Positions 50,061-61,554 of a stretch of DNA of 64,000 nt are shown one piece after another. Source of the DNA: Acorus gramineus. Taxonomy: Eukaryota > Streptophyta > Magnoliopsida > Acorales > Acoraceae. Under the pieces are notes generated by a model. That model did not search any database. It was not told where the DNA came from and was given only the letters and a program-made list of their open reading frames with translations. The position numbers and the translations under genes are program-made. Each line of letters starts with the position of its first letter. Positions within the stretch are counted from its first letter, which is position 1. The stretch spans positions 2,905,813 to 2,969,812 of the forward strand of contig CM060852.1 of assembly GCA_030737835.1 (NCBI GenBank), written 5' to 3'.

Positions 50061-53000
50061 ATGGAGAGCATCTTCTGGAATGTAAGGGGTTTAATGGGAA
50101 ATGAGAAGCAATTGGATCTCAAAAATTTTCTAAGGGAGCACAAGCCGGCCTTTGTGAGTCTCTCAAAAACAAAACTCAACGACACATGGCACAGTTTGTT
50201 GGCACGCAAGTTACGCATGTATAATTCAACCTTCATTACTGCAGATGGGCGAATTTGCTTGTTCTGGAATTCTGATCTAGTTGAGGTTAGCATTCTTGAA
50301 CATTCCTCTCAATTTGTTCATTGTCTTCTCTCCTACAAGAAGTCTCATATATCTCTTCTAGTCACCTCGGTCTATGCTTCTAACCAATTCTCTGAGAGAC
50401 TTCTCCTTTGGCAAAGTATTTTGAAGCTCTCTGAAATGGTTAACAGTACTCCTTGGCTTGTTGGGGGTGACTTCAATGAAGTAAGGTTCAGCAGTGAGAA
50501 AGTAGGTGGAAGCTCAGTCCACTCAAGGAGGCTGAGAAAATTCAACACTTGCATATCAAATTCTGAATTGCGTGATCTCAAGGCGTTTGGGCACACACTT
50601 TTATGGAATAATCAACAGGTGACTCGAATTATGTGTCGTCTAGACAAAATTCTTGTTAACTCTCACTTTATAAATTTATTCCCGCATTCTATTGTGACTA
50701 TCTAGCTCCAGGTATTTCAGACCACTCACCAATGAAAATTCAATTTGAACCGGTATATCCTTCTGGTCCTAAGCCTTTTAAGTATTATGAAATGTGGGAA
50801 ACTCATCTCTCATTCAAAGCTACTGTGGAATCCTCCTAGAACACTGATGTGCGAGGTTCTCCCTTATTCAAGCTGGTCAAAAAGCTCTCGGCCACAAAGC
50901 TTGCTCTTAAGCAATGGAATAAGGACTGTTTCGGTCAAGTGCAACACTCTCTTCAGAAGTCCCGGGATGATCTTATTGCGGTTCAAGTTCTCCTTCATCA
51001 ACAACCTCATGATGCTTCTCTTATCTCTTTGGAACAGTCCTCTCGGTCAATCTACAGTGAGAGTTTGCAACGGGAAGAGCAATTCCTGCGTCAAAAGTCT
51101 CGACAACTTTGGCTCTCGGCAGGGGATTCAAATACTCGTTTCTTCTATGACTCTATCAAGACCGATCTGCAGTAAATACTATCTGTCGCTTACGAACACC
51201 TCAGGGAGAAGAGATTTCTGATCCTGATAAGATCAAAGAACACATAGTGCAATATTACACTCATCTCCTTAATCGGGATACTGGTTCTCCAATTTTAGGC
51301 TCCCCCAATTTTGGTGCTATATCGGAGGATGAAAATTCCAGTCTTCTTGCTCCTATCACTTGGGAAGAAATCCGCAAGGCCACCTTCTCCCTCAAACCTC
51401 TAAGCTCGCCTGGACCGGATGGATTCCTAGCTCGATTTTTTTAGCTATTCTGGGACCTTGTTAGCTCTGACTTGGTTGAGGCCATACAATTTTTCTTTTC
51501 CTCTGGGAGGCTGCTGAGGCAGGTCAGCCATTCTTTTATTGCTCTTGTTCCCAAGTCTCTCAATGCTGACTCAGTTGATGACTTCCGTCCAATCTCTTTA
51601 TGTAATACCTTGTATAAGATTATTACTAAGGTTATGGCAATGAGACTTCGTGATATCCTCCCCCATCTTGTCAGTGAGCATCAAGCGGCCTTCATTAAAG
51701 GTAGAAGCATTCACCACAATATCTTACTTGCTCATGAGATGGTCAAATACTTAAATAATAAGAGTGCTTCAAGAGCATGTATAAAAGTCGATTTGCGAAA
51801 GGCCTTTGACAGTGTTCGTTGGAGCTATCTTGAAGTGATTTTGAGAAGCTGTAACCTCAATCCTCACTGGACTCAATTATGTATGGAGTGCATTTCATCT
51901 GCCAAATATTCAATTCTTATTAATGGCTCTCCGGAGGGCTTCTTTTCTTCAAATTGTGGTATTCGACAGGGTGATCCACTCTCTCCCCTTTTGTTCACCT
52001 TAGTAATTCAAGCACTTTCTACTCAGCTAAACCAACTGGTGGTAGATGGGAGTGTGGGCAGATTTGTCCGTGGAAAATCGAATATTACTCACCTTGCATT
52101 TGTGGATGACTTGCTCGTTTTCACTGACACTGCTCCAGCATCAGCCTTGGCGCTTCAAAGTTTATTCCACAATTTTGCTAGCTTATCCGGCCTCCATCTA
52201 AATAATTTCAAAAGTCAGATCTTTGCAAGTGTAGGACCTAATTCGACACTATTTTCAAAGTCCCTCAACATCAATCTTTTCTCCCTTCTAGTTCGCTATC
52301 TTGGTTTACCTCTATTTCAGGGTGCCTTATCCCCCAGGCTATGTCAGCCTCTCATTGATAAGATTCGCAAGCGTATATCTTCATGGGCTGGTCACTCCCT
52401 ATCAAAAGCAGGGAGAGTTGAATTGATAAGGTCAATATTATCCTCCTTTCAGGTATTTTGGACATCGGCCTTCAGAATCCCTCGTAGATCCCAAAAGGAG
52501 GTTGAAAAACTCCTTAGAGATTTCTTATGGCAAGGCTCCTTGTCTGATCGCAAGGTTCATCACGTAAATTGGGACACTGTATGTAAACCGTTTGCAAAGG
52601 GAGGTCTAGGCATCAAGAAAATCTGAGATTGGTCAGCTAGTTCTGCAGGGGTCTGGTTCTGGGAGCTTGCAAGTCCTAGTAAATCAATGTGGGCCAATTG
52701 GATGAGGGATAGATACCTGTGAAAGTCCAGCATTTGGCATGTTAAACTGCACTCGGGGTGCTCCTCATCGTGGTCTTGTATGTAGATACCCCATTTTGAC
52801 CAGTTTGAGATCCAATTTACTTATCCCTAGAGATATCCAAATCAGTTCAATACTTGTTCCAAATACATTATTTTTCTACTTGCTATGATTTCACAAGTGT
52901 ATAACCCAATGCCATGCACCCATATAAATACATACATCACACACTTATGTATCATGCACACTCTTTCGTGCCTCTCATGCACACAAGTCACTAGCCATGC

Positions 53001-55606
53001 ATATCACCCATCCAAATTTATGATTTACTCATAAAAAAATCATATACATATATGCCTTACCATACATATGACATCCAACACCACTTCTCATGTGACACTC
53101 TCACTCCCCTCGTACACAAAGAAAGGCCACGCATGAAGTAAAAAATGGATTTGAAAGGGTATGGGAGGGTGTCTTAAAATGTTTTTCTTAGGGGCTAAGA
53201 AAGATGAGATGGGCTCTTTGTATTGGCTGGTTCAAAAAGGGAAGTACAAGAGAGAAAAGGAGAAGTGATTGGAACTGTGAGGAGGTCATTCAGATGGCTT
53301 TCAGTACAGGGAGAAGGGATGGAAGCAGTGGGCATGGTTATTTTCAAGAGGCTATAAAAGGATGATTTTGTTGTTTTAAAAGGGGGGGGGGTTGTTTTTG
53401 GGGCTGTTTTGTAAGGAATTAAGAAGGAGGAGCCCGGGTTGTTTGGAAGCAAAGAAAAAAAAATAGAGGAGGGACTTTGGTGGGCTGTTTTAATAAAAAA
53501 AAAAAACGGAGAAGGTCGGAGTTGTTTAGGAGAAAGAAGTTATTTTCTTGTGTGTTGTGTGTGAGTACGTGAAAGAGAGCAAAAGAGAGTGAGTGAAAAA
53601 GTTTTTTGCTTGAGAGGGAGTGTGAACAGAGAAGAAGTAGAAGAAATTGATAAAGCTTATACACAGGGCTTTCTCTTTGTTATTTATTTATTTATTGTTT
53701 TGTTATTTACTAGTTAATCTCATTATCTAGTTAGTGTATCAATTCCAACCCATTTTTCATTATATTTTAAAGGGGTAAATCTTTTGGGGAGGGGTTAGTA
53801 AAATCATTATTAGTCCCCTCCCCAAACCAACCAACGCGGTGCGTGTTTGAAATACATATTTAATTTCTTCTTAATCATTTTTGTCTAACCAGATCTTAAT
53901 CATTTTTGTACGAGGTACTTGAGCTTTACCGCGTTGCGTGGCCGGCTGCGTCAACGTGAAGAGAATCCACAATTTTTCCGATACAGGCGAGTAATAATAG
54001 AACATCCTTTTTTCTTGCTTTTCGAGGAAAAGCAAGTGGCGATCACACCAACGTCCCTGGAAGCGGTCGGGCAACCTTGGACGATCCCTCAAGTGGCGAT
54101 TCGGAGCGCCGTGCGCGTAACGGAACCAAACTTGACGGAACCCGGATTCAGGACCAACTCCGCGTCAAAAATCCAACACCGACACTGTATTCTTCAGACG
54201 AGGGAATGGATTCTCCTGAAAGTCCGCTACCTTATTTTTGAAGGGAAATCCATAAATCTCTGGTTTGATCCCTGGATCAATGGCAAAGGATTGAAGGACA
54301 TTCTAGGTAGATTCAATGTAGATTGGGGTCCCCCTTCCGAAGCTACTGTGGCGGTCTTCATCAATGAAGGAAAATGGCACAAACCGAGCACATGTTCTGT
54401 TGATCTAGAACCTGTCTGGACAGAAATTCAGCAACTAGAGGTCGGCAGTCTTGGTGATGATATCTTGATCTGGCCTTCTAGTAAAACAGGAGTTCTGGGC
54501 CTTTCAGAGGCATGGAAGGCAGTGAGATCTAGAGGTGATCCTCCCCAATAGGCTAAATGGTTATGGCACCCGCTCCAAACGCCAAAGCATTGCTTCTGTG
54601 CATGGCAAGCTTTCCTTGATCGTCTTCCCACACTAGCTCGTATCCAACGATGGAGTCCCTCTCAAGCTCTCACTTGTTCCCTTTGCTTTGCTGCTCCAGA
54701 GGATGTTGACCATTTATTTTTTGGTTGCTCTTACTCTAGATTTATTTGAGGTAAGTTATTCAACTATCTTTTAATCTCTGGACCAGTCTTTCGCAGGTTT
54801 GTTCTTATTCCAGATTGGTTGGCGGCCTCCACAGCTGATCCTCTTAAGAAAGAACTCTCCCTCATTGTACTCAACCTCAATCTGGTTCATATGGGTTGAA
54901 AGAAATAATAGGCTGTTCTCTGAAAAAAAAACAGCACAAACTCTCCATTCTCAGAAGAATTAAAGAAAGCATTCATCTTCGCACACTCTACAAGGTCATC
55001 CGCGTCCCATCAACCCTGGATGATGCCCATATTAGGGACTACGCAAAGATTGTGTGTGCTTATGGTGTAAAGATTATCCCAAAAGAGCAGGTTTCAATAT
55101 TAGTGAAGTGGTCAAGTCCAGAAGAAGGTTGGTCCAAGCTTAACACTGATGGCTCATTGGCAGATGATCGAGGAGGTTATGGTGCATTAATCCGGCACTC
55201 TAATGCGGATTACATAGCTGGACTAGCGGGCAGGTGAGATCTCCCCTCCATCAACTTGCTAGAGCTAAAAGCGATTGAACAAGGTGTTTTGCTGGCCCGA
55301 TCTTTTTTGATAAAAAAGCTGTGGATTGAAACTGATTCAACCACTGCACGGGCTTGGCTGATTGGTAAAGGTAATATACCTTGGATCACGTTTCATTCCC
55401 TTCGAAGTACTCATTTTTTGCTAGCTCAGTATGATGCATGGAAGGTAACTCACATACATAGAGAAGGAGATTCGCCTGTGGACCTTCTTGCATCCTATCA
55501 ATCTGTGAGGGGAGAAACAATTATTCATCAATCTCAGATTTGGTATGACTTGGCAGAGGCAATGAAGAAGGACATGCACCCAGAAGGATTCAAGAGAGTG
55601 AAGTGA
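50061..55606 (+). pseudogene. LINE ORF2 (endonuclease, reverse transcriptase, RNase H), multiply broken
   Basis: The best start is the ATG at 50061 (MESIFWNVRGLMGN); the open frame begins slightly earlier without an ATG. The endonuclease covers about 50061-50700: NVRG and GGDFNEV are present, but the motif normally reading ETK is KTK, so a catalytic Glu is lost. Reverse transcriptase lies at about 51400-52620 (DDFRPISLCN, HQAAFIKGRSI, VDLRKAFDSV, GIRQGDPLSPLLF, and the active-site box FVDD near 52100). A solo LTR interrupts at 52781-54184. Then come a zf-RVT region (SINLWFDPW, KHCFCAWQAFLDRLPT) at 54190-54760 and RNase H at 55120-55560 (NTDGSLADDRGGYGA, ELKAIEQG, WIETDS, HREGDSPVD). Stops occur near 50703, 50838, 51174, 51443, 52624, 52723, 54550 and 54748, with frameshifts between. 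Confidence 0.92.
52781..54184. mobile_element. Solo LTR (1.4 kb) inserted in LINE ORF2
   Basis: The LINE frame reads WSC up to 52780 and resumes with ILQTREW at 54190. The insert begins TGTAGATACCCC and ends AACACCGACA (TG...CA) and is flanked by TTGTA (52776-52780) and CTGTA (54185-54189), a 5-bp duplication with one change. It has no coding capacity, contains GCTATAAAAG (TATA) at 53351-53360 and a G-run at 53383-53392. The size and ends suit a Ty3/gypsy LTR left after LTR-LTR recombination; the lineage is not certain. Confidence 0.8.
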
Positions 55607-55622
55607 CATAAGGCAAAGAAAT

Positions 55623-56144
55623 TGATGTAGGACAGATTATGCAGATGAGAGCACCAAAAGAGGTCCATTAGATAAATTACAAATCAATGGTCACGATCTC
55701 GGAATCGCGGGAAATTTTATATGGTGAAATATATCGAGGAGATCTTCTGGATTAGTTGTTATACAACTAACAATTCTTATTTTTAAAAATTAATTCATTT
55801 AGGCCTTTAAATTAGCGATTTTACTATTTTTAGTAAGTTTTAGATTTGTGATATCTTAATCATAACAGATCGGAATTGATTTCTATCAATTCCTATGATC
55901 ATTGAGGATCTCATAGAATCAGAAAAATTAGTTTTCAAAATTTACTATTTTTAGTAATTTTTTAATTTTATGTTATTAGTATAAATAGCAGACTTGTAAT
56001 ATAGGGTTGACAGTTTTTTATCAATAATATTTTGATTTCCTCTATTTTGAGGTTTTCTTTCTTGTGGATAGATTCCTTGTGGATTCAAGAAGCTTATGAG
56101 ATCTCAACGCTGGTTGGATCTTTTATCAGTTTCACGCTGCGTTA
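55623..56144 (+). repeat. 5' LTR of the gag-only element
   Basis: 522 bp, starts TGATGTAGGACAG and ends CGCTGCGTTA. Ends in TA where canonical LTRs have CA. It has two short segments (around 55737-55770 and 56062-56085) missing or altered in the 3' LTR. TATAAATAG at about 55981 is a likely TATA box. Confidence 0.88.
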
Positions 56145-56146
56145 GG

Positions 56147-56158
56147 TGGTATCAGAGC
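56147..56158 (+). other. Primer-binding site of the gag-only element (initiator Met-tRNA)
   Basis: TGGTATCAGAGC, two bases after the 5' LTR. Confidence 0.88.
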
Positions 56159-56177
56159 GAGGATTTGCCTTGTTGTG

Positions 56178-57587
56178 ATGGCAAATAACGGAGGGGGAGA
56201 CAACCAATCTAATGATGCTGGTCGTGGATTGGAGGATGTGCGGAAGGCGATCGAGGAACAACGCGATCAGATGCGAGAGATCCGCACGATGATTGCTAAC
56301 CTAAACCTCAACGCCAATAACGGGCATCCTGAAGGTGATAGGAGATGCGCAGAGGGAGTTGCCCAATGCTGACCTATTGCTCATAACATCGTTCGACGTC
56401 CCACTCGTTATCAATCTGATGATGAGGAAGACTCGAAGAATGAAGGTGATGGACTTCATGGATATCAACCGGGGAGGCGACGCATGAAATACAATGATTA
56501 CCGATTGAAGGCGGTTCTTCCATATTTCAATGGTAATATGCAGATCGAAGACTTCCTTGATTGGATCTCAGAGGTCGAGAGATTTTTTGATATGATGGAG
56601 GTTCCAGAGGAGAAGATGGTCAAATTAGTGACTTTTCAATTAAAAAGTGGTGCCGTTGCTTGGTGGGACCAACTTCAGAGAACCCGACAACGAGGAAGAA
56701 CACTTGTTCATACGTGGAGGAGAATGAAACAACTCCTCATGGATCAATTTCTGTCACGAAATTATGAACGATATTTACCACAATTGTATCGAAATTGTCG
56801 TCAAACCGTAAGGGTGAAATCACAACCGGAGATATCAAAGGCGCAAGAGGTGATAAGAGCAAGTCCTCCAAAAGATGGGGATGATTTGAGGGCCAACCCT
56901 TATGATCTACCATCATCAGAGAAGTACGGAGGTTCCAATGAAACAGAACTTTGCTCAAATAAAAGTCAACAAGAGAGCGAAGTTTTAACTGAACAAGAAG
57001 TCGATGATATATATGATGGTGCAGAGTTCGCAGAAGAAGGAGAGCGGGTCAACTTCATCGTTGAACCAGAGATCGATGAGGACATGAGCAATAAAGAAGC
57101 AGAGGATGTTGTTTTCTCTGGTGATTCTGAAGATGTCATTGGAGGAGAACAAGAGGAGTTGTTTCCACAGTCCATAGCGGTGACCCCCAAGATGGAAGAG
57201 CCCTTACAGAAGCTCGTGTTGCAAAATATATGCACCATTAACAAAAGTGTTTTGGATGCCATCATCAACATTGATAACGATGAAGACTTTGCGACTAGTA
57301 CTGTGGTGAAGAAATTTGGGCTACAAATCGAGGTGCATTCAATTTTCTACATGATCGGTTTTATTGAGAAGAAATTTGAAGTCAAGAAAATATCTCTTCT
57401 CTTGCCGAAGGTGAAATACAAAGAAACATCAATTGAAGAGCGGAAGAACTCGAGGACGAGTTCTTTTGAAGAAGAGGAGTCTGATGTAGGACAGATTATG
57501 CAGATGGGAGAACCAAAAAAGGTCCATAAGATAAATTACAAATCAATGGTCACGATCTCGGAATCGCATGAAATTTTATATGGTTAA
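56178..57587 (+). pseudogene. Gypsy gag with degenerate protease, one in-frame stop
   Basis: Opens at the ATG at 56178 (MANNGGGDNQ); a TGA at 56370-56372 is the only stop before 57587. After it the same frame gives a Ty3/gypsy retrotransposon Gag domain ([20 protein letters not shown], then [20 protein letters not shown] and [19 protein letters not shown]). No CCHC knuckle follows. The C-terminal part ([19 protein letters not shown], then [19 protein letters not shown]) corresponds to the spacer and protease of gypsy polyproteins, but the IIDSG catalytic motif is replaced by IINID. The frame runs past the polypurine tract into the 3' LTR. If the stop is a recent lesion, the element may until lately have encoded one short Gag protein. 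Confidence 0.88.
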
Positions 57588-57973
57588 ATATATCGAGGAG
57601 AATTGAAATATATCAATTCTTATTTTTAAAAATTAATTCATTTAGGCATTTAAATTAGCGATTTTACTATTTTTAGTAAGTTTTAGATTTGTGATATCTC
57701 AATCATAACATATCGGAATTGATTTCTATCAATTCCTATGATCATTGAGAATCTCATAGAATCAGAAAAATTAGTTTTTGAATTTTATTATTTTTAGTAA
57801 TTTTTTAATTTTATGTTATTAGTATAAATAGCAGACTTGTAATCTAGGGTTGACAGTTTTTTATCAATAATATTTTGAATTTCCTCTCTTTTGGAGCTTT
57901 CTTCCTTGTGGATTCAAGGAGCTTATGAGATCTCAACGCTGGTTGGATCTTTTATCAGTTTCACGCTGCGTTA
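57482..57973 (+). repeat. 3' LTR of the gag-only element
   Basis: 492 bp, same ends as the 5' copy (TGATGTAGGACAG...GCTGCGTTA), followed directly by the GAAAT duplication. The length difference comes from two internal deletions. Confidence 0.88.
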
Positions 57974-58233
57974 GAAATGAACTGTTGATTTCTGGATGAA
58001 AACAAGGGACTTTTGTAAATCTAAAGGGGCTTCAAAACTGTTGTTCTCTGTTGCTCTTTTTTGGATCAAAACAGGGGCTCTTTTTATGTTACCTTAAGGG
58101 GCTACAAATTTGTTTTTGCTGCTCCCTTAGAGCTTCTATCCCCTCTTTTTGTTTTTCTCTATATAAAGAATTGTGAATTTGTACAAATTCCTTCCTTTAC
58201 AGCAGTACAATATTTGATTACCAATAAAAAAAG
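57974..58233 (+). other. LINE 3' UTR and A-rich tail
   Basis: Sequence between the gag-only element and the right LINE duplication. It ends TTTGATTACCAATAAAAAAAG, the A-rich end of the LINE. The open frame at 58061-58291 crosses the element end and is not supported. Confidence 0.75.
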
Positions 58234-58247
58234 AACATGCAATATCT
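58234..58247. repeat. LINE target-site duplication, right copy
   Basis: AACATGCAATATCT, identical to 42426-42439. Confidence 0.92.
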
Positions 58248-58423
58248 TGCTTTCACTTTTTTCTTTTAAATCCAAACTTATAAAAATGTAACATCTCACT
58301 CCCTCCCAAACCCATCAAGACAAGTGATTGGATTACATTTAACATTAATTAAACAAGTTTTCAGATAACATGTTATATGTTTATCTTAATATTATAAGAT
58401 GTGATAGTCTTTTAACACATTAA

Positions 58424-60018
58424 TCAATTAAAATTTTCAGCTAGCATTGGACGTCGATCCCCACGACAAACCTCCCACAATTCACCAATCAACCTCTCCA
58501 AATCCCCATACGACGAACCCCCCTTCTCAACCGCCCTCCTCGCCATCTCCGCCACCTCTCTTACCCTCCTTCGCAACCCCACCGCCATATCCCCACCACC
58601 CATCACTCTCCTCACCGCCTCCGCCACCTTCCCCCTCCCAATCACCGTCCTCTCCTCCGCCGTCATTGTCCAAACCTCCGCCCCAACCGCTATCCCCACC
58701 CCCAAAACCTCCACCACCAACCTCTCGTTGTAAAACTGGTCTGCGCACATCGGCCACGTCACCATCGGCACCGCCCGCGTCAGAGCCTCCAAAATAGAGT
58801 TCCACCCACAGTGGGTCACGAACCCACCCACCGCCCGGTGACCCAGTATGGCCCCCTGCGCCGCCCATCCGCGCATGATCAGCCCCTTCTCATCCGACCA
58901 GGGTTCCTCGTCCGAACCGGAGGTGACCCATATGTATGGCGTGCCCGAGTCCGCGAGCCCGAGCCTGATCTCGCGTTCCTGCTCGCGCGTAAGCCTCGAT
59001 AGGGTCCCGAAGCAGACGTACACGACGGACCCGGTCGCGCGTTTGTCGAGCCACGACAGAACGCGCGTTGACGGGTCGGAAATCGAGTGACCCAAACCGA
59101 TGTTGAGGGGTCCGACGTGCCACGCCTTCCGTTTCGTGACGGCCCTGTAGTGGTCGGCGTACTCTGGCTCCAATTCGTAGAAGGTGTTGACGATGGAGCC
59201 GAAGCTGTTGTCGTCTGCGGCCACGACCCGGTCGTAGAACTCCCTGAATTCATCACGGCGGAAGGCCGATGGATTGATTTGTGAATGCTTCATCGATATC
59301 GTGTTTGGGAGTCCTTCGATGGATACGGTTTGTTCGGAGGAGGTGAGGGTGGATCCTGCTTGATTTTTAATGTAAGTATGACACATCAACATGATTAAAT
59401 CAAACAGTTAAAGCCTCATAAGAATTAACAGTTAAAACAGTATGACACATCAACATGATACATTTCCAATGTTAAAATAAACAAGCAGAACTGGAGTGAA
59501 CTCTAAATTCATGAAATGAAATATAGACTAATAGATCACGCATTTCCTTTCCTATGATGAAATTAAAGCACACAAAAAACAAGCAGATGTTCCAAACCTG
59601 TATTCATGGACTCGATCAGGCAGAGGGGGAAGAAACCCATGGTTTGGAAGGAGAGGCGGGGGACCCCCGCGCGGCGAGCGACGTCGGCGGTCCAAGGGAG
59701 GAAGGAGTCGGTGATGACGCAGTCTGGGCGATGGAGGAGGAGGAGGTGGTAGAAGGGGTCGCGGAGGTGTTCGAGGGAGTCGAAGAAGCGCATCGAGTCG
59801 GCGGCGTCCGTGAGGTTGTTCTGGTTGGGGAATGGGAGATGGTGGATTTGGGGGTGATGGGGGAGGTAAAGATAGTTGGAGGGGGTGGTGAGGAGGGTGG
59901 AGCTCACGCCACGGGCTGCGAAGAGGGCGGCGAGGGAGGACATGGGGATGATGTGTCCCGGGGCCATGAGTGGGAAGAAGAAGATGTGGAGGGGTTGATC
60001 TTCTCTTGGGGTGCTCAT
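58424..60018 (-). CDS. UDP-glycosyltransferase (family 1, UGT73-like), two exons
   Basis: Joins exons 59598-60018 and 58424-59355, 450 residues; the 242-bp intron is GT-AG (ACAG|GTTTGG, GCAG|GATCC) and joins in phase. Family 1 plant UGTs move a sugar from UDP-sugar to a small-molecule hydroxyl or acid in the cytosol. N terminus HIFFFPLMAPGHIIP places the catalytic His at residue 22; the assisting Asp is Asp104 in DCVITDSFLPW. The 44-residue PSPG box spans 304-347, from WAAQGAILGH through HCGWNS (322-327) to the terminal DQ; the final Gln usually favours UDP-glucose. FYDRV, VGPL and DKRATGSVVYVCFG are typical of the UGT73 group. Odd points: WAAQ replaces the common WAPQ, HCGWNSILE replaces HCGWNSTLE, and the protein is about 30-50 residues shorter than most UGT73s. 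The acceptor substrate cannot be told. Both exons are strongly GC-rich. Confidence 0.92.
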
Positions 60019-60563
60019 GTTTGTGTTGGGGCAGTCTTTAGACTTTGATTGAGCTTTTATCTTATATCTGCGCTGAGAGCTGCCCTGTTTTTATTTTCAT
60101 TCTCTGTTTAAAGTTTAGGTTGTTGGATACAGGGGTGACAGATTGTACGGTATTTGACTCATAAACCTGTTTGTTGATAACGGTATACATATTGAAATCG
60201 TTTTATTCCGTGCAATTTGAGAAGGAATTAAATCATATTTCCATCACTTTTTGAATTGTACTTACATGTTAAATTATTTTATATTTTATAAATTTATATC
60301 TACCTTTTATTCATATCTTATTAATGGTAAATCAAATAACAAAATTTTCTTAATGCGTTGAGACATTTTTAATTTATTTTACAGCCTCATACGTTGATAC
60401 ACTACAATAAGACAGTGTATACTGTGCTACATTGCTTTATCGCAGTGTATACTTTTTATTAGTGTATGAGATGCAATTTTTTTTATTTTTTTTCTAAAAA
60501 TATGCATCAGTATATATATTTACTTCAATTTGTATAACAGTATGTATTTGATCAATATGTGAG

Positions 60564-60609
<46 letters not shown>

Positions 60610-61554
60610 AAAAAAAACCCCAATGTGGATAACACACGAAGCTGCACACAAGATTGTACATATCAATTTCCATTTTTTTTATTGTCTGCCCCACTGAACA
60701 TAAATCTTGGCAATGCCATTGTAAATTATATTTATATTAATATAATATAATAAATTAGTTGAACAAATATTTTCAAAAAACCTTTAAAAAATATCGTTTA
60801 TTCAAACATATTTTGACACAGTTATATTTACTTATTTATTACAAATAAATAATTTTTTTGAACTTATTCACTCATGTTTCATCATATTCTACATCTATAC
60901 TTGTATCTAAACAATTTTATTCTTTTTTTAATTTTCACAGACACGTGTTAAAAGTAAATAGAATATGATTTTTCTCTTTTTTTATAATTGCAATGTGTAG
61001 CTTCCATAACAAGCAGCTTCCATGATATTTTAGACTTACCTAATGAAGGTTATATTAAGGAAATCTAAAGGGTGAACCTTAGCCTCTCACTAAAATAATT
61101 TAATTATATATAAAATATATTTGATCCAAATCACGTGGTACATGTTTACTTCATAGATATAGTATTAATAGTGTTTGATTCAGTTTTAAATTACAACAAT
61201 CATGCGGGTGCGTGAAACACGCCATACTTGATTCCTTGCTTTATCATTCCATTTTATATTTTGGTTGACTGCATTTTAGAGAGGGGGTACCTCCAACCCA
61301 CCCCCTCCATTTTTTTCTTCAATTTATTTTTATTTAAAATATTAACTTAAATAATAAAATAATAATGTAATAATGAATATAAAATTAATTAAATTAATAT
61401 TATTTATTTATTTTTCAAATTTTAATATATAAAATTAATTATTATAATATAATATTATTAAATTTAGCAAAAAAAAATTCAAACTAAATTAGGGTTCTAT
61501 TTAACACGCCTAAAAAAGACAATAAAAAAGATGATAAGATACAGGAAAATGTTA
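60019..61554. other. UGT promoter side and intergenic DNA
   Basis: A minus-strand GATATAAGAT near 60060-60068, about 45 bp upstream of the ATG, may be the UGT TATA box. A Tourist-like fragment lies at about 60200-60355 and is repeated in direct orientation at about 63243-63392. An (AT)n tract runs from 60575 to 60606. No other gene is supported. Confidence 0.5.

Larger units (their letters stand above)
55623..57973 (+). mobile_element. Gag-only Ty3/gypsy derivative (TR-GAG-like) in the LINE 3' UTR
   Basis: A 2351-bp element has a perfect 5-bp target duplication GAAAT (55618-55622 and 57974-57978), LTRs at 55623-56144 and 57482-57973, a primer-binding site TGGTATCAGAGC at 56147-56158 and a purine-rich GAAGAAGAGGAG before the 3' LTR. 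Only gag and a degenerate protease region lie between the LTRs; reverse transcriptase, RNase H and integrase are absent. This matches the TR-GAG class of small non-autonomous LTR elements. Confidence 0.9.
42440..58233 (+). mobile_element. L1-type LINE with three nested LTR-element insertions
   Basis: A complete non-LTR retrotransposon lies between the two 14-bp target duplications and ends in CCAATAAAAAAAG. Subtracting the inserted copia element (42819-48301), solo LTR (52781-54184) and gag-only element (55623-57973) leaves about 6.5 kb, the usual size of a full-length plant L1. Order: 5' UTR, ORF1 (DUF4283 plus CCHC knuckle), ORF2 (endonuclease, reverse transcriptase, zf-RVT, RNase H), 3' UTR. 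Both ORFs carry stop codons, so the copy is inactive. Confidence 0.92.

Noticed and set aside
55623..57973. First taken as a tandem gene duplication because of repeated 500-bp blocks
   Set aside because: The repeated blocks are LTRs: they bracket a primer-binding site and polypurine tract and are flanked by an exact 5-bp duplication.
58447..59256. Several open frames of 60-125 codons antiparallel or frameshifted to the UGT exon
   Set aside because: GC-rich codon usage of the real UGT exon suppresses stops in other frames; none shows a domain.
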